Assembly: GCA_030015575.1 (NCBI GenBank)
Contig: JASDDO010000028.1
Location: 26,453,154-26,517,153, forward strand
Length of the DNA stretch: 64,000 bases
Source of the DNA: Agapanthus africanus
Lineage: Eukaryota; Streptophyta; Magnoliopsida; Asparagales; Amaryllidaceae
Direction: 5' to 3'
Made by a program: the position numbers and the translations under genes. Shown piece after piece: positions 36,426-46,640 of the stretch. The number at the start of each line of letters is the position of its first letter. Within the stretch, counting starts at the first letter, position 1. The notes beneath the pieces are model-generated. The model did not search any database. It was given only the letters and a program-made list of their open reading frames with translations, and was not told the origin of the DNA.

Positions 36426-36732
36426 GCTTCGAAAGCCTTACAGTTAATAGAATTAAATTCTAAAAGCTTTTAAATCTTTACAAATGGAAAAGGATTATAG
36501 GGACCGTTGGATTAAAGATCCAAGGGTGATTAAAAATCACCAATTTATGGAAAAATTTTAGATAAGGAAAGATTTCCCTAAATCTCACCAGAAATAACAA
36601 GCAGAATATTTTTGGATTTAAAATCCAACGGTGAATAAAATTTACTGTATAATCTAAAGGCTCATATTAATTATGAAAAAACAACAAAATCTTTCAATGA
36701 AAGATTTACTAAACAAATTGATTCTTTTCCTT

Positions 36733-36748
36733 CTCCTATAAATAGGAG
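36733..36748 (+). promoter_or_regulatory. TATA box inside a perfect inverted repeat
   Basis: CTCCTATAAATAGGAG: 7-bp arms around AA, with TATAAATA at 36737-36744. A transcription start about 30 bp downstream would place the palindrome array 36808-37975 inside the transcript and the CACGTG array upstream. Confidence 0.7.
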
Positions 36749-36807
36749 CCAGAGGAGAGTTTTGAGGGAGTGTTTTGGAATCTTGAAATTTCAGAGAAAA
36801 AAGAGAG

Positions 36808-37975
36808 GAGAATTTAATTCTCTACAAAAGAAAAACCCTAGGTAAGAAAAGAAAGGGGATCAAAACTTCAATAAAGAGAATTTAATTCTCAATCTAAGAG
36901 TTTAACTCTTTTATGAAAAAGAACTTAGTTCTTCCTCTAGTTGAAGTTTTGCAAAGCGCACATCTCCCCATAAGTTGAGAATTTAATTCTCATCGGGTCG
37001 AGATCCTTCCATGCAAATCTAAAACTTAGAGGGGGAATTGAGTTCAGAAAATTTAATTCTCCTAAAATTATAGGAATTTAATTCCTTAAAGATGGACAGA
37101 ACTAGGGTTTAACCCTAATTGAGAATTTAATTCTCTCGGACTCACAGGAATTTAATTCCTCCAAGATATGAAATTAGGGTTTGAATCCTATCTGAGAATT
37201 TAATTCTCCCAAAATTATAGGAATTTAATTCCTTCAAGATGAATGAAATTAGGGTTTAACCCTACATAAGAATTTAATTCTTTCATAACAGGAATTTAAT
37301 TCCTCCAAAATCGTGATTAGGGTTTAACCCTACAGAGAATTTAATTCTTAAAACAAAGAGACTTGAAAGATCTTCATGCACATAAAGACCATTGGTCACG
37401 TGATGACACGTGACCCTAATCCGCAGTGATCAGAAAAGAAGGAATAAAAAGGAAAGAGCTTTGAGGCAATGTCTCGCGTGCTCCTACGTGACTCCTAAAA
37501 CGCAGAAAGAAAAAGCAAAGGAAATGAAGGCTTTGGGCGCTCTCACGTGTTACCACGTGACCCTTTGGCAAACGCTTTAACAGTCAGCGCATAAATCCCC
37601 ATCACGTGTCAACACGCGACGTTCAAAATAAAATTAATAAAGAAGTGTTTAACACTTAATTGTAGAATGAGGTAAAAGGGGATCTGGTCCCACCTTTGGC
37701 CGCTCTCACGTGTCCCCACGTGACCCCTCTTTTTTTAATGTTTAACACTGATTCGAGAACTTTATACCCAGTGTTTAACACTGGTGTTTTCTAGTGTGTA
37801 ACACTAATTTGACAACTTCATTTCCAGTGTTTAGAACTGTTGTTTGCTAGTGTTTAACACTAATTTGGGAAACTTTATTTCCAGTGTTTAACACTGATTG
37901 TTCTTTTAGTGTTTAACACTAGTTTGAGAATTCTGTCTTTAGTGTTTAACACTTTTGTTATTTAGTGTTTAACAC
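36808..37975. repeat. Array of TTTAA-centred perfect palindromes
   Basis: More than 25 odd-length palindromes share the core TTTAA but differ in the arms: GAGAATTTAATTCTC (36808, 36876, 36977, 37121, 37194), AGGAATTTAATTCCT (37072, 37146), TAGGGTTTAACCCTA (37103), AAGAGTTTAACTCTT (36896), and about ten AGTGTTTAACACT types between 37640 and 37975. Related ones with other cores (AAGAACTTAGTTCTT at 36919) also occur. Confidence 0.92.
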
Positions 37976-38344
37976 TACTTTTAGCCAAATTGGCTAATCT
38001 TTCAGAGGCAAAGCCTCCCCTTCAATTGAATCTCAAAATTGAATAATATCCAGAGCTATAACAGAAATGTTATCAAGCCCCTCAAAACTTTTGTGGACTG
38101 AAATCAGACAAATGTCAAACAGGCCATACTTAATTGGACTTAGCCCAAGTTGGCCATAAGTCCTCAATCCAGACTTAACTGAGCCAATGGGCTTAAAATA
38201 TAATTAATTGGTCTTGGTTCCAAATTGGGCTACAGATCATTTAATCTACCTTGGTTCAAGGGTACATCTCTTCACCCCTTTGATATTTGTCGTTATAATT
38301 CCTCAACGTCTTTAAAGAGGTGACGGGTCCCAACAACCATACAT

Positions 38345-38560
38345 TTCACGGACTGTGGGGTCGTTAAACTCATGGACTATGATGTCCTTAACCTTGACCG
38401 TGATCTCTTAAAACTAACAACGGACTATGATGTCCTTAACCTTGACCGTGATGTCTTAAAACTAACACCGGACTATGGAGTCCTTAAATCCACGGACTAT
38501 GATGCCCTTAACCTGGACCGCAATGTCCTTAAACTACTTATCGACCGCAACGTCACTAAA
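38345..38560 (+). repeat. 72-bp minisatellite, 5' copy
   Basis: About three units of the same repeat found at 61571-62415 (GGACTATGATGTCCTTAACC, then TTGACCGTGATGTC, then TTAAAACTAAC). A shared flank, CTCAACGTCTTNAAAGAGGT, precedes both arrays (38307 and 61727). Confidence 0.9.
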
Positions 38561-38607
38561 CTAAACAATAGAGCCCCCAATTACTCTTTTGTTGGATCTA
38601 AATGATC

Positions 38608-38701
38608 CCGTTAAGTTGATCTTAGTCTAAAAATAGACTAACGTATCCTTAACAAACGTTTAAGTTGATCTTAGCCTCAAATAAGGCTAACGTATCCTTA
38701 A
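38608..38701 (+). repeat. Tandem pair of hairpins with compensating stem change
   Basis: Two copies of TTAAGTTGATC-hairpin-CGTATCCTTAA. Copy 1 has arms TTAGTCTA (38622-38629) and TAGACTAA (38634-38641). Copy 2 has TTAGCCT (38671-38677) and AGGCTAA (38684-38690). Flanks are conserved, and the T-A pair of copy 1 is a C-G pair in copy 2. Confidence 0.88.
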
Positions 38702-39114
38702 ACACAACCCCCAAACCCAAACCTAAGAAAGATACGGATTTGGACTAGTCCACGTCCTACGGGCGACAACATAAATTAGTCTCCGTATACAATCCACGGG
38801 AAACCACAAACAAAACAAACACCCACGACACGAAGTGACCATCTGGAGAAGGAGAAAGTTGTTACCGCGATACGATAGCGTAATTAACTGCAGGGGCTTG
38901 CGCCTGCAGGGAAGAGCGTCCCCACAATTAAAAACCCCTCAAACGAGGGGGAATCTGACGAAGTCTGCTATATCGGACGCATCCGTTTAAATACATGGTG
39001 TCATAAATCAAATTGGCATCTTCGGAGAGGTGGACGGATAGCACCAATTAGCATCTGCCCCGAATTTCAGGCAAGCCATCAGTCTTGCGCCGTCTTTCGG
39101 AGGGGAACAGATTC

Positions 39115-39133
39115 TGGCATGCCCGGTGGGACC
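39115..39133 (+). other. Candidate primer binding site of the Tat element
   Basis: TGGCATGCCCGGTGGGACC lies five bases after GGGGAACA and 127 bases before the gag start. The leading TGG (complement of a tRNA CCA end) and the position fit a primer site. I could not match it to a specific tRNA from memory. Confidence 0.5.
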
Positions 39134-39260
39134 TTTTCCTCTTTCTACTCCACACTTCGTGTGTCGTATTCGCGAACGAATCGCAGTTTGTTAATGGTTG
39201 CTGTTGGGTTTCAAGGTACTAAGATTTGGCGTTTTGCTTGCTGCAGAAAGCAAAGAATCA

Positions 39261-41790
39261 ATGGCATCCACTTGTGCAAGATGTTCCAACTGCAACTGCA
39301 TCCTACGCTCCGCCTCACCTGGAGGTGTAGCTTACGGGCCCCAAGCGGCTTCTTTGTTCACGATGCCCATGGAGCAGATTACTCAAGCCACCACAGGGCT
39401 GTTTTTCGGGACCATGCTCCCGCCAGCGAGCTTCACTGCTCCCGTACCCGTACCAGAAGCTCTTAAGAAGTCGGTCTTCGATCGACTTACAGCTGCTGCG
39501 GCCCCTCTCAACGGGTCGCCCAACACCAGTGCCTCGGTCTTCTCCAGACTGGGCCAAAACTCCTGCGGGCCCACAATGAAGCTTGCGGTCCCAGAAAAGA
39601 TTATTCCAAAAAGAGTAACCAAACCTGCTCCTGAAGTCGTCAAGGCGGCTTCTCCTGCTAAGAGATAGGTCTTTACAAGACTGACCGTCCCAACTCCCAT
39701 TCCCGCTCCGGCTGCTCAAAAGACATCAGTCTTCAATAGGCTGACGCCGGCAACAGCCCCACACCTGAACAGGGGGTAAGACAAAGCCATCTCCGTCACT
39801 GAGCCAATCCCATCAGCACGACATGCTCGACGTCGCCACTGGCGCCAAGTAAGGAAGTCAGGAGGCAACTCTCTTTCTGGGCTAACTCCACCAGCCCCGA
39901 CGGCGGAGATTAATGCTACTGTTCCAACTGGGAACAGCTTCGAGCTGCTGAATAAGGTGCGTAGGAATTCTCCTACCGCCGTACTGAAAAAGTCTCCTCC
40001 TCCACCGGAGAAGGTTACGGAAGCAAAGCCAGAACGGTCCCAATCCCCTCAGCGGCTGTCCTCCAAGATCTATAAAGTCTGGCGGAAGGACCGAGACTCG
40101 GTGATCAATCCAAATTTCTCCCGCTAGTACAAGAAGCTGAAGGTCCAACAGGAGGTAAGCCATCCTTCCAAGCCACGAAAAGCTGTCTGGGTACCCACCG
40201 TGACGGCCCCCTCAACTTCGAACACTCATAAGAAGAGAAGGCCGGAGAAGATCCCCGTGCCTACGACAGTCAAAGGCACTGAACCCAAACGCCCTAAGTC
40301 TGGGGGAATGGTGGTCCATACCGTCTACATGGCATCCGGGAAAGAGGACAGCCGCGCTTCTACGGGCCACCGACCACTCACCCGATCCATCACAAGGGCT
40401 CAGGAACAGCAACAGCAGAAGCTCCAGGAGATGCTGACTGCGATGGCCGCACTCACCGGGCCAAAAGAAAGTCCGGAGGCGTCATCGGAACAACATCGCG
40501 AATACGAGACCGATGCTGAATTCCTTCGTAGAATGCTTGAGAAGATAGACAAGGAGGCTGCAGAACAAGCGGCCAATATAAAAGAGATGGCTCTTCTGTT
40601 CCAAGACATGGTCGGCATGATGATACAGCCAGATCCCCCAGCTGAAGACCCTCCAATCATTATTGAAGATGACAGAGGGGAGACGTCAAATCCACCTCCG
40701 GCTCTGTCAACAGCCAAAGAGGAGACAATCTCCAAGGCCGCCCTGGATGATTATATTGCTCAGCAAATACGAGTTCACCAGGCGAACGAAGCGGCCGGCC
40801 ATGTTGTCAAAATAGAGTGACCATATCCAGGCTGGTATGATCAGATAAAGTACCCGCCGGGCTATACAATCCCGAAGTTCCACGTCTACAAGGGGACAGG
40901 CAATCCCCATCAACATGTCACCCAATTCAGGGCTCTTTATGGCAACACCGGCGGAGATGATAAGCTCTTACTTCGCCAATTCGTCGGCAGCTTATCGGAG
41001 ACGGCGTTTGAGTGGTACTCCGAACTTCCAAACGACTCCGTCAAAACTTTCGCAGAGATGGTGTTGCTATGCACTCAGTGATTCGCGAGCGCCAGCGAAC
41101 GCACCCCAACAACGGCGTTGATTAATGCAAGGGTGAAGCCGGGCGAAACTTGGGTTTAATATGCAATCCGATGGCGGAACCTGTGGTCAAAGTGCGAACA
41201 GCGCATCGAAGAAGCACCAGTGGTGGGCATGTTCGTGGGCACCCTAGATCCTTATGCAACTATTTCACAGTTCATGATGTTCTTCAAACCGACCACGTTC
41301 CAGGCTTTAATTGATAAGTTGGCCCAGATGGATCAAATGGGTCACAGACCATCTCCCCCGAAGCCGGAACCTTGGAGCAACAAGGGTAAAGGGAAGGCGA
41401 CCTTCGTTGCGAACACCCAACAACAGCCGAGTGCTCCAAAGCTAACGGATCAATCGGAGGAGAGACGACGCTATTACAATGAGAAAATGAAGCGTCCTTT
41501 CTCATTCCCACGGGACAAAACGAAGAGGTTGTTCGAGCTGGCGATGCGCAACAGACTTATCAACTTGCCAAATCCAAGACGACCACCGCAACCCAGTGAA
41601 GTGAGTAATCCCAATTACTACCCTTACCACCAAACGGTAAGTCACCCGATCGAGGATTACTTCGTCTTTAAGGGATGGATCGAAGATCAGTACATACAAG
41701 GCAAGTTTGCGCTGTCTGAGAAGTGGAAAGTAAATCCACCACAACCGCACACTCCTAAGAAGGCGGACACACCGGGGGCAACGTGTTTTT
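39261..41790 (+). pseudogene. Tat-lineage Gag, interrupted by stops
   Basis: One frame from ATG 39261 (MASTCARCSNCNC) to about 41790. Order: repeated VFxRL motifs (VFDRL, VFSRL, VFTRL, VFNRL), a basic/Pro-rich stretch, a helical Glu/Gln-rich segment (40390-40620), then the capsid core (FHVYKGTGNPHQHVTQF, LLLRQFVGSLSETAFEWY, 40880-41040) and RWRNLWSKCEQ. The first copy of a CX3HX5HX4C-like module follows at 41617-41662, with both cysteines replaced by tyrosine. Stops include TAG 39666, TGA 40818-40820, TGA near 41079 and TAA near 41159. At 41787-41792 a run of six T marks a frame change. The family is Tat (Ogre/Retand-like), and the broken frame cannot make full Gag. Confidence 0.8.
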
Positions 41791-43060
41791 TGTTGAAGAA
41801 GCTCCATGGGAGGTGGCTCTTTCGGCCAAGACCAATAGGATGCTGAATGATCTCCAGACATGCCCGGCGATCAGATGGAAGAATCCGTTGGAACCTGAGG
41901 TCATCGAGGGGATGCTGAAGCCGCGCCCAACTCCAAAGATTGGTGGTGATAGCCAGAGTGTTCACGCCCAGCCGTCAAAATCTTCAAAGAAGAAGAAGAA
42001 GAGATCCAAAAAGCCCGTAAAACCTGGCGAAAAGCGCACGGACCTACAAAAACAGATTGATGTGCTGGAAGAGTATAACCAGAAGGCGCGAACCCCAATC
42101 ACGCTCCAAGAGTTCCTCAGCCACGTCCTTAAGGACGAAGATGATGGAGAAGACTCGTCTGATGGATCTGAGGAGTACGTGGCAAGTTGTCATATGATCT
42201 CTCACTCGTCGTTAGACGATGAAGAAACTTCTTGCGCCGAGAAGATAGGGGCAAATCCTGAGCCGGAATTGCTATGGCCGTCAGACGAAATGATCGACGC
42301 ATTCCTGAACGAAGCTCTTCTGAAAAGTAAAGCTGATCGAGAACGTGAGATGGCTATACTTGAAAAGGCCAAACGTCGGCGACTGGACGAAAGAGTCGAG
42401 ACATTCCCTCCGAATCAGAGGACATCTGTCGCAGATAAAAACAAGTTCAAGGCGCGGAAAAGGTTTCCTAAAGCCATATCAATAGGAATGAAGCTACCAC
42501 CCTCCGAAAGAAACACTCTCGGTGAAACAGAAACACATCCTAGTTACTGCTCATATCATCGAAAGATTTCGCAACCCACCGAAGAGTGCAACGCTTTTAA
42601 AAGATGGTGGCAGGGGTATGTTGCTCACCGGCAACATTTTAAGCGGTTGAAACGCGAAACTCGTCGAGAGCAAAGAAGTATGACCGAGGAGCATAAAAGA
42701 AATACCGGCAACTGTCGTATGGTCAACGCCGGGGGATCGCAAATTCTCACATTCGGGAGTGACTCTGACGAAGAAATGACTCTTGGCCCTCTCTTTAAAG
42801 AATCCACCTCGGGGAAATAAGAAGAGCCGAAGACCTGCGAAAACATTCAGCTGCGCAATCGCACGCTTCCAGAAAAGAATCTCGGATCCACGAGTAGAAA
42901 GGATAAGGGAAAAGAAAAGGTCTCTGAGGATATTTCCCTAGATGACCAAGTCATTAAAGAGCTGACTGCCAAAGACCCGCCAAAGAAGAGTAAGGTGGAC
43001 TACAACGTTCTGGCGCACCTGAGGAAGTTACCTTCGCAGCTCAGCATTCTCGACGCCCCT
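41783..43060 (+). pseudogene. Tat-lineage polyprotein, segment between gag and protease (shifted frame)
   Basis: A 345-codon stretch, in the frame shifted by one relative to flanking gag and protease, runs to TAA 42818-42820 and then continues in the same frame to about 43060. It contains a Lys-rich block (KKKKKRSKKP near 41980), acidic stretches, a second copy of the His/Cys module (YCSYHRKISQPTEECNAFK, 42543-42602) with one His replaced by Gln, and an acidic FGSDSDEE motif (42752-42775). No enzymatic domain is recognised. The two frame changes at its ends (about 41790 and 43060) restore the frame, so only two indels separate it from the rest of gag-pol. The role of this segment in Tat elements is unknown to me. 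Confidence 0.65.
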
Positions 43061-44132
43061 TTTACCATCCAAAGAAGCGAGAGATTCGTTGATCAAGGCG
43101 CTACAAGAGCCAGAACAATTCCAAACTTTTCTCGTCGAAGAGAAGATGAAGGACGAGCTGGACGAAGCGCACACAGCCGATGTCTCCTTCGGCGACGAAG
43201 ATCTCCTACTTAGGACATGTGAACACTACCGTCCCCTCTATGTCTCAGGATACTGCCACGATATAAAGATATGCAAAATCCTTGTTGACAATTGGTCTTC
43301 CGTCAATCTCCTCAACGTGCGAGTGTTGAAGGAAATCTGCATGAGCGTTCAACACCTCGCTCGTGATAAGATCACCATCTCCGGGTTCGACTTCCAGTCA
43401 TCACGGACCCTCGGGTCTGTAATACTGACGCTGCGCTTCGGGCTGCTTGTCACAGACATTAAATTTCACGTCATTGACGCTAAGACATGCTACAATGCTT
43501 TGCTCGGTAGGCCTTGATTGCATGAGTACAACATTATTCCTTCTACACAGCACCAGTGTATGAAGTATTTTAAGGATGGTCTGGAGTATACAGTGACAGG
43601 GGAGTTGAACCCATTCTCCGTGAACGAAGTCCGCAAGTACGAAGATGCAAAATACTTCTTGCCAGATTTCGAGGACACAGAGAGGTGTCACAAACCGGAG
43701 AACAAAGCTGTCGTCACCATTCTTGTCTTCGGGAGTGATACCGAGGAAGAAGAAGAGATAGTTTATTCTGGGCCATCTCGACGTAACAACCAGGCACCGT
43801 CCGCCCCCATATTGATCTTCGGAAGCGACTCGGAAGATGAGGTTAATGCTGTGTTCTCCAGTCGGCCGTCAATACAAGCATCCGCTGGTGATAATCAGAG
43901 TTTGCAAATTACCATGATTCCACGGGAGCACTACAAAGATCTCGACGCACTTGAAGCTTACAGTGTGCAAGACCTGCAGACATTTTACGTCCCTCCCAGG
44001 CGAAAAGGTGAAAAGGCGATCCTATTCTACCGGTCCACGGAAACTAAAGTGGAGAGAGAAATCTGGCACGGCGCGGATTCTACACTTGACAGGCTCCATC
44101 CCATCCGGTTGCCCAGATATTACACGAACTGA
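43061..44132 (+). pseudogene. Tat-lineage aspartic protease region, inactive
   Basis: Retropepsin-like region: a CEHYRPLYVSGY segment, active-site position ILVDNWSSVNLL (Asp codon 43287-43289), ISGFDFQSSRTLGSV, then a CYNALLGRP end block where the next codon is TGA (43515-43517) in place of the usual Trp of the WLHEY motif. The Gly that should follow Asp-Ser/Thr/Asn in the active site is Trp, so catalysis would be lost even without the stops. Downstream, two acidic FGSDxxxE motifs (43726 and 43818) repeat the one at 42752. The segment ends at a stop at 44130-44132, in the same frame as RT. Confidence 0.78.
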
Positions 44133-45371
44133 CTAAAAAGGCTATTGAAGCGCCAAGGGGTGCCTTTCAAACAAACTATTCGACAAGCTCGGTTCTACAA
44201 CAGGATTTGGGATGTCCCTGGGACTCAGCACAAGTTGCCCAACAGGAGAATGGAAACGCTCGGGCTTGGATATGTGAAATCCGGGAAACGGGAACGAGTT
44301 CATGGTAGCTACGTCATATATAACTTCAATGAAGAAGAGGACGCCCTGTCAGAAAACGCCGACCCCGTACCAAAACAAGATCCTGCAATCAAAATACTGA
44401 GTCCGTCATTTGAGGAACGAATGCATAAGCTTATCAGGGAAGCAGGTCAGAAAGTTCGAGACGATCATAACCGCGAAATGGACATCTATGAGAAAGCCAG
44501 GATGCAATGCCTTCTTCAACAGGCTGCGAAAAATGAAAATGCCCCTCCCTATCAACCTGCTGTGCAAAAGGCCCGACGCAGAGGCAGAAATAAGTCAAAG
44601 AGCGGAAAAGGCGTTCGACAACGACAAAGCGGTTCCAAGAAGTCACGCGATCGGGAATCGGACGGTCCGGATTTGTCCCTTATGAAGAAGATGAGTCGAG
44701 CATACTCTTTTCCTCAAGACAATACAAAGAAGATACTTGATCTCGCTATAAGACATCAAATGATTACACTGCCGGAGTCTAAACACCCCGAGCAAGCAGG
44801 CGAAGTCTCTCACCCATACTATTGCTCTTATCACCGAGTAATAGGACATCCTCACGAAGATTGCTTCACCTTCAAGAACTGGGTCGAATATCAGTATCAG
44901 CTCGGCAAGTTCGCTCTATCCGACAGTTGGAGGATAACTCCGCCACAGAAGCATGAACCCAAATCCATGAGGATAGACCCAGATCCACATCGGTCTTGGA
45001 AGCGAGCTCGTACTTGTCATATGATAACGATATCAAAAGAAGAACCCGAGAGTATGGATGGCCTTCCCTGGTGCTTCGAAAACAATAATGACGAGGTGAT
45101 CTCAGAGTTTCCACCGGCGCAAAAAGAGCTGGAAGATGGAATACACACCACTGCAGATAACCTCAACGAAATTGATTTGGGGACGGCAAGTGACCTGCGA
45201 CCTACATTCGTCAGTGAACTGCTATCTGAAGAAAGGGTGGCTGCGTTAAAAGACGTGCTTATGCGGCACAGAGATTGCTTCGCATGGAACTATTCCGAAA
45301 TGCCAGGATTAGATCCTGAGATCGCGGTCCACAAACTAACGATATCCCTGGACATCAAGCCAATCAAATAA
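44133..45371 (+). pseudogene. Tat-lineage polyprotein, pre-RT segment with third His/Cys module
   Basis: A 408-codon open stretch (44145-45371) with no recognised enzyme domain except its end. A basic region (KARRRGRNKSKSGKG) is followed by SRAYSFPQDNTKKILDLAIR and a complete His/Cys module YCSYHRVIGHPHEDCFTFKNW (44818-44883), which closely resembles the one in gag at 41520-41740 including the sequence around it (RPFSFPRDKTKRLFELAMR). At its end, ALKDVLMRHRDCFAWNYSEMPGLDPEIAVHKL (given here only as a region, 45240-45345) is the conserved start of the RT region. It ends with TAA 45369-45371, where a Gln is usual. Confidence 0.7.
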
Positions 45372-46640
45372 GCACCGAGAAGAAAGCGGCTCGAGCTTGA
45401 GATGAGCATCAACGCTGAGGTCAAGAAGCTGATTGACTCTGGCTTCATCCAAGAAGTTCAGTATCCTGACTAGATCGCCAACATCGTCCCGGTGATAAAG
45501 AAAAATGGGACAGTGCGCATATGCGTGGACTTACGGGATCTCAATAAAGCCTGCCCGAAGGACGATTTCCCAGTACCGGTCACTCAGCTGATGATAGACA
45601 ACACGTCCACTCACGAAGTTTTCTCCTTCATGGACGGATCGTCGGGATATAATCAGATAAAGATGCATCCTGAAGACCAGAAACATACTGCTTTTCAAAC
45701 TCCTCTGGGTATATTCTGCTACAAAGTGATGCCCTTCGGTCTAAAGAACGCCGGTGCCACCTATCAAAAGGCCATGACGAAAATTTTCGACGACCTCATA
45801 CATGAAATCGTCGAATGCTATATCGATGACCTCGTGGTGAAAAGCAAATCATACGAGGAGCATCTCGAGCATCTGAAGATCCTATTTCAACGCCTTCGGC
45901 AATACAACTTGAAGATGAACCCTCTCAAATGCGCATTCGGAGTTTCTTCAGGCAAATTCCTAGGATTCATTGTCCGGCACTGAGGCATTGAGATAGATCC
46001 GTCAAAAATCAAGGCGATCATCGAAATGCCCCCGCCAAGGACTCTCAAACAGTTGCGGTCTCTCCAAGGAATGTTTGCGTACATCCGGCGATTTATAGCC
46101 AATCTCTCTGGCAAATGCCGTCCTTATAGTCATCTGATGAAGAAGGGAACCCCGTTCGTCTGGGATCACAAATGCCAAGGCGCTCTGGACGAAATCAAGC
46201 AGTATCTGCACAACCCGCCAGGGCTGGCTGCTCCGGTGAAAGGAAAGCCTCTCATTTTGTATACAACTGCCCTCGAAGGTTCCTTAGGCGCATTATGGGC
46301 ACAAGAGAATGACCAAGGGAAAGAAATAGGTCTCTATTACTTGAGTCGAGTTCTTCGGGGGGCTGAAAGCAATTATTCTCCCATCGAAAAACACTGCCTG
46401 GCATTAATCTTCGCGATAACATAGCTCAGGCACTATTCATTGGCGCATGAAGTCCGTCTCATATCGAAGGTGGATCCTCTCAAATACTTGATGTCAAAGG
46501 CCATATTAACAGGGCGGCTCGCTAAATGGGCCTTGCTCTTGATGGAGTTTGCGATAACTTATCAGCCCCTTATGGCAGTGAAAGGCCAGGCCATCGCCGA
46601 ACATCCGATACCGGCCGATTCCCTTTTGAATTGCGAACTT
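45372..46640 (+). pseudogene. Tat-lineage reverse transcriptase and RNase H
   Basis: The RT core reads in one frame: VPVIKKNGTVRICVDLRDLN, MDGSSGYNQIKMHPEDQ, MPFGLKNAGATYQ, and the catalytic CYIDDLVVKS with YIDD at 45819-45830, followed by KCAFGVSSGKFLGF. RNase H1 follows (46200-46640), with the degenerate catalytic pattern usual for Tat elements. In-frame stops are TAG 45471-45473 (Trp position of the DWIANIVPV-type motif), TGA 45981-45983 (Arg position before GIEIDPSK) and TAG 46422-46424. No indel is seen across the region, so decay is by point mutation. Expected function before decay: synthesis of element cDNA in virus-like particles. Confidence 0.87.

Larger units (their letters stand above)
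34343..39109 (+). mobile_element. Tat-lineage element 5' region, putative very long LTR
   Basis: Non-coding DNA upstream of the Tat primer-site-like sequence. Its right end GGGGAACA at 39109, five bases before TGGCATGCCC, would be a normal LTR end. The left end cannot be fixed because the 3' LTR is outside the window, and a shorter LTR starting TGTTGGATC at 38590 is an alternative. Contents in order: short perfect hairpins (34552-34674), a 31/35-bp minisatellite (34985-35415), a duplication (35568-35711), a CACGTG array (35763-36425), a TATA box (36737-36744), TTTAA-centred palindromes (36808-37975), a 72-bp minisatellite (38345-38560) and twin hairpins (38608-38701). Open frames on both strands in the minisatellite are artefacts of the repeat. 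Confidence 0.6.

Noticed and set aside
37103-37330. TAGGGTTTAACCCTA as interstitial telomere repeat
   Set aside because: The plant telomere unit is TTTAGGG in tandem. Here single palindromes are spaced with other palindromes of the same TTTAA type.
36808-37975. CRISPR-like array of regularly repeated palindromes
   Set aside because: The DNA is eukaryotic, repeats and spacers are irregular, and arms vary. There are no cas genes.
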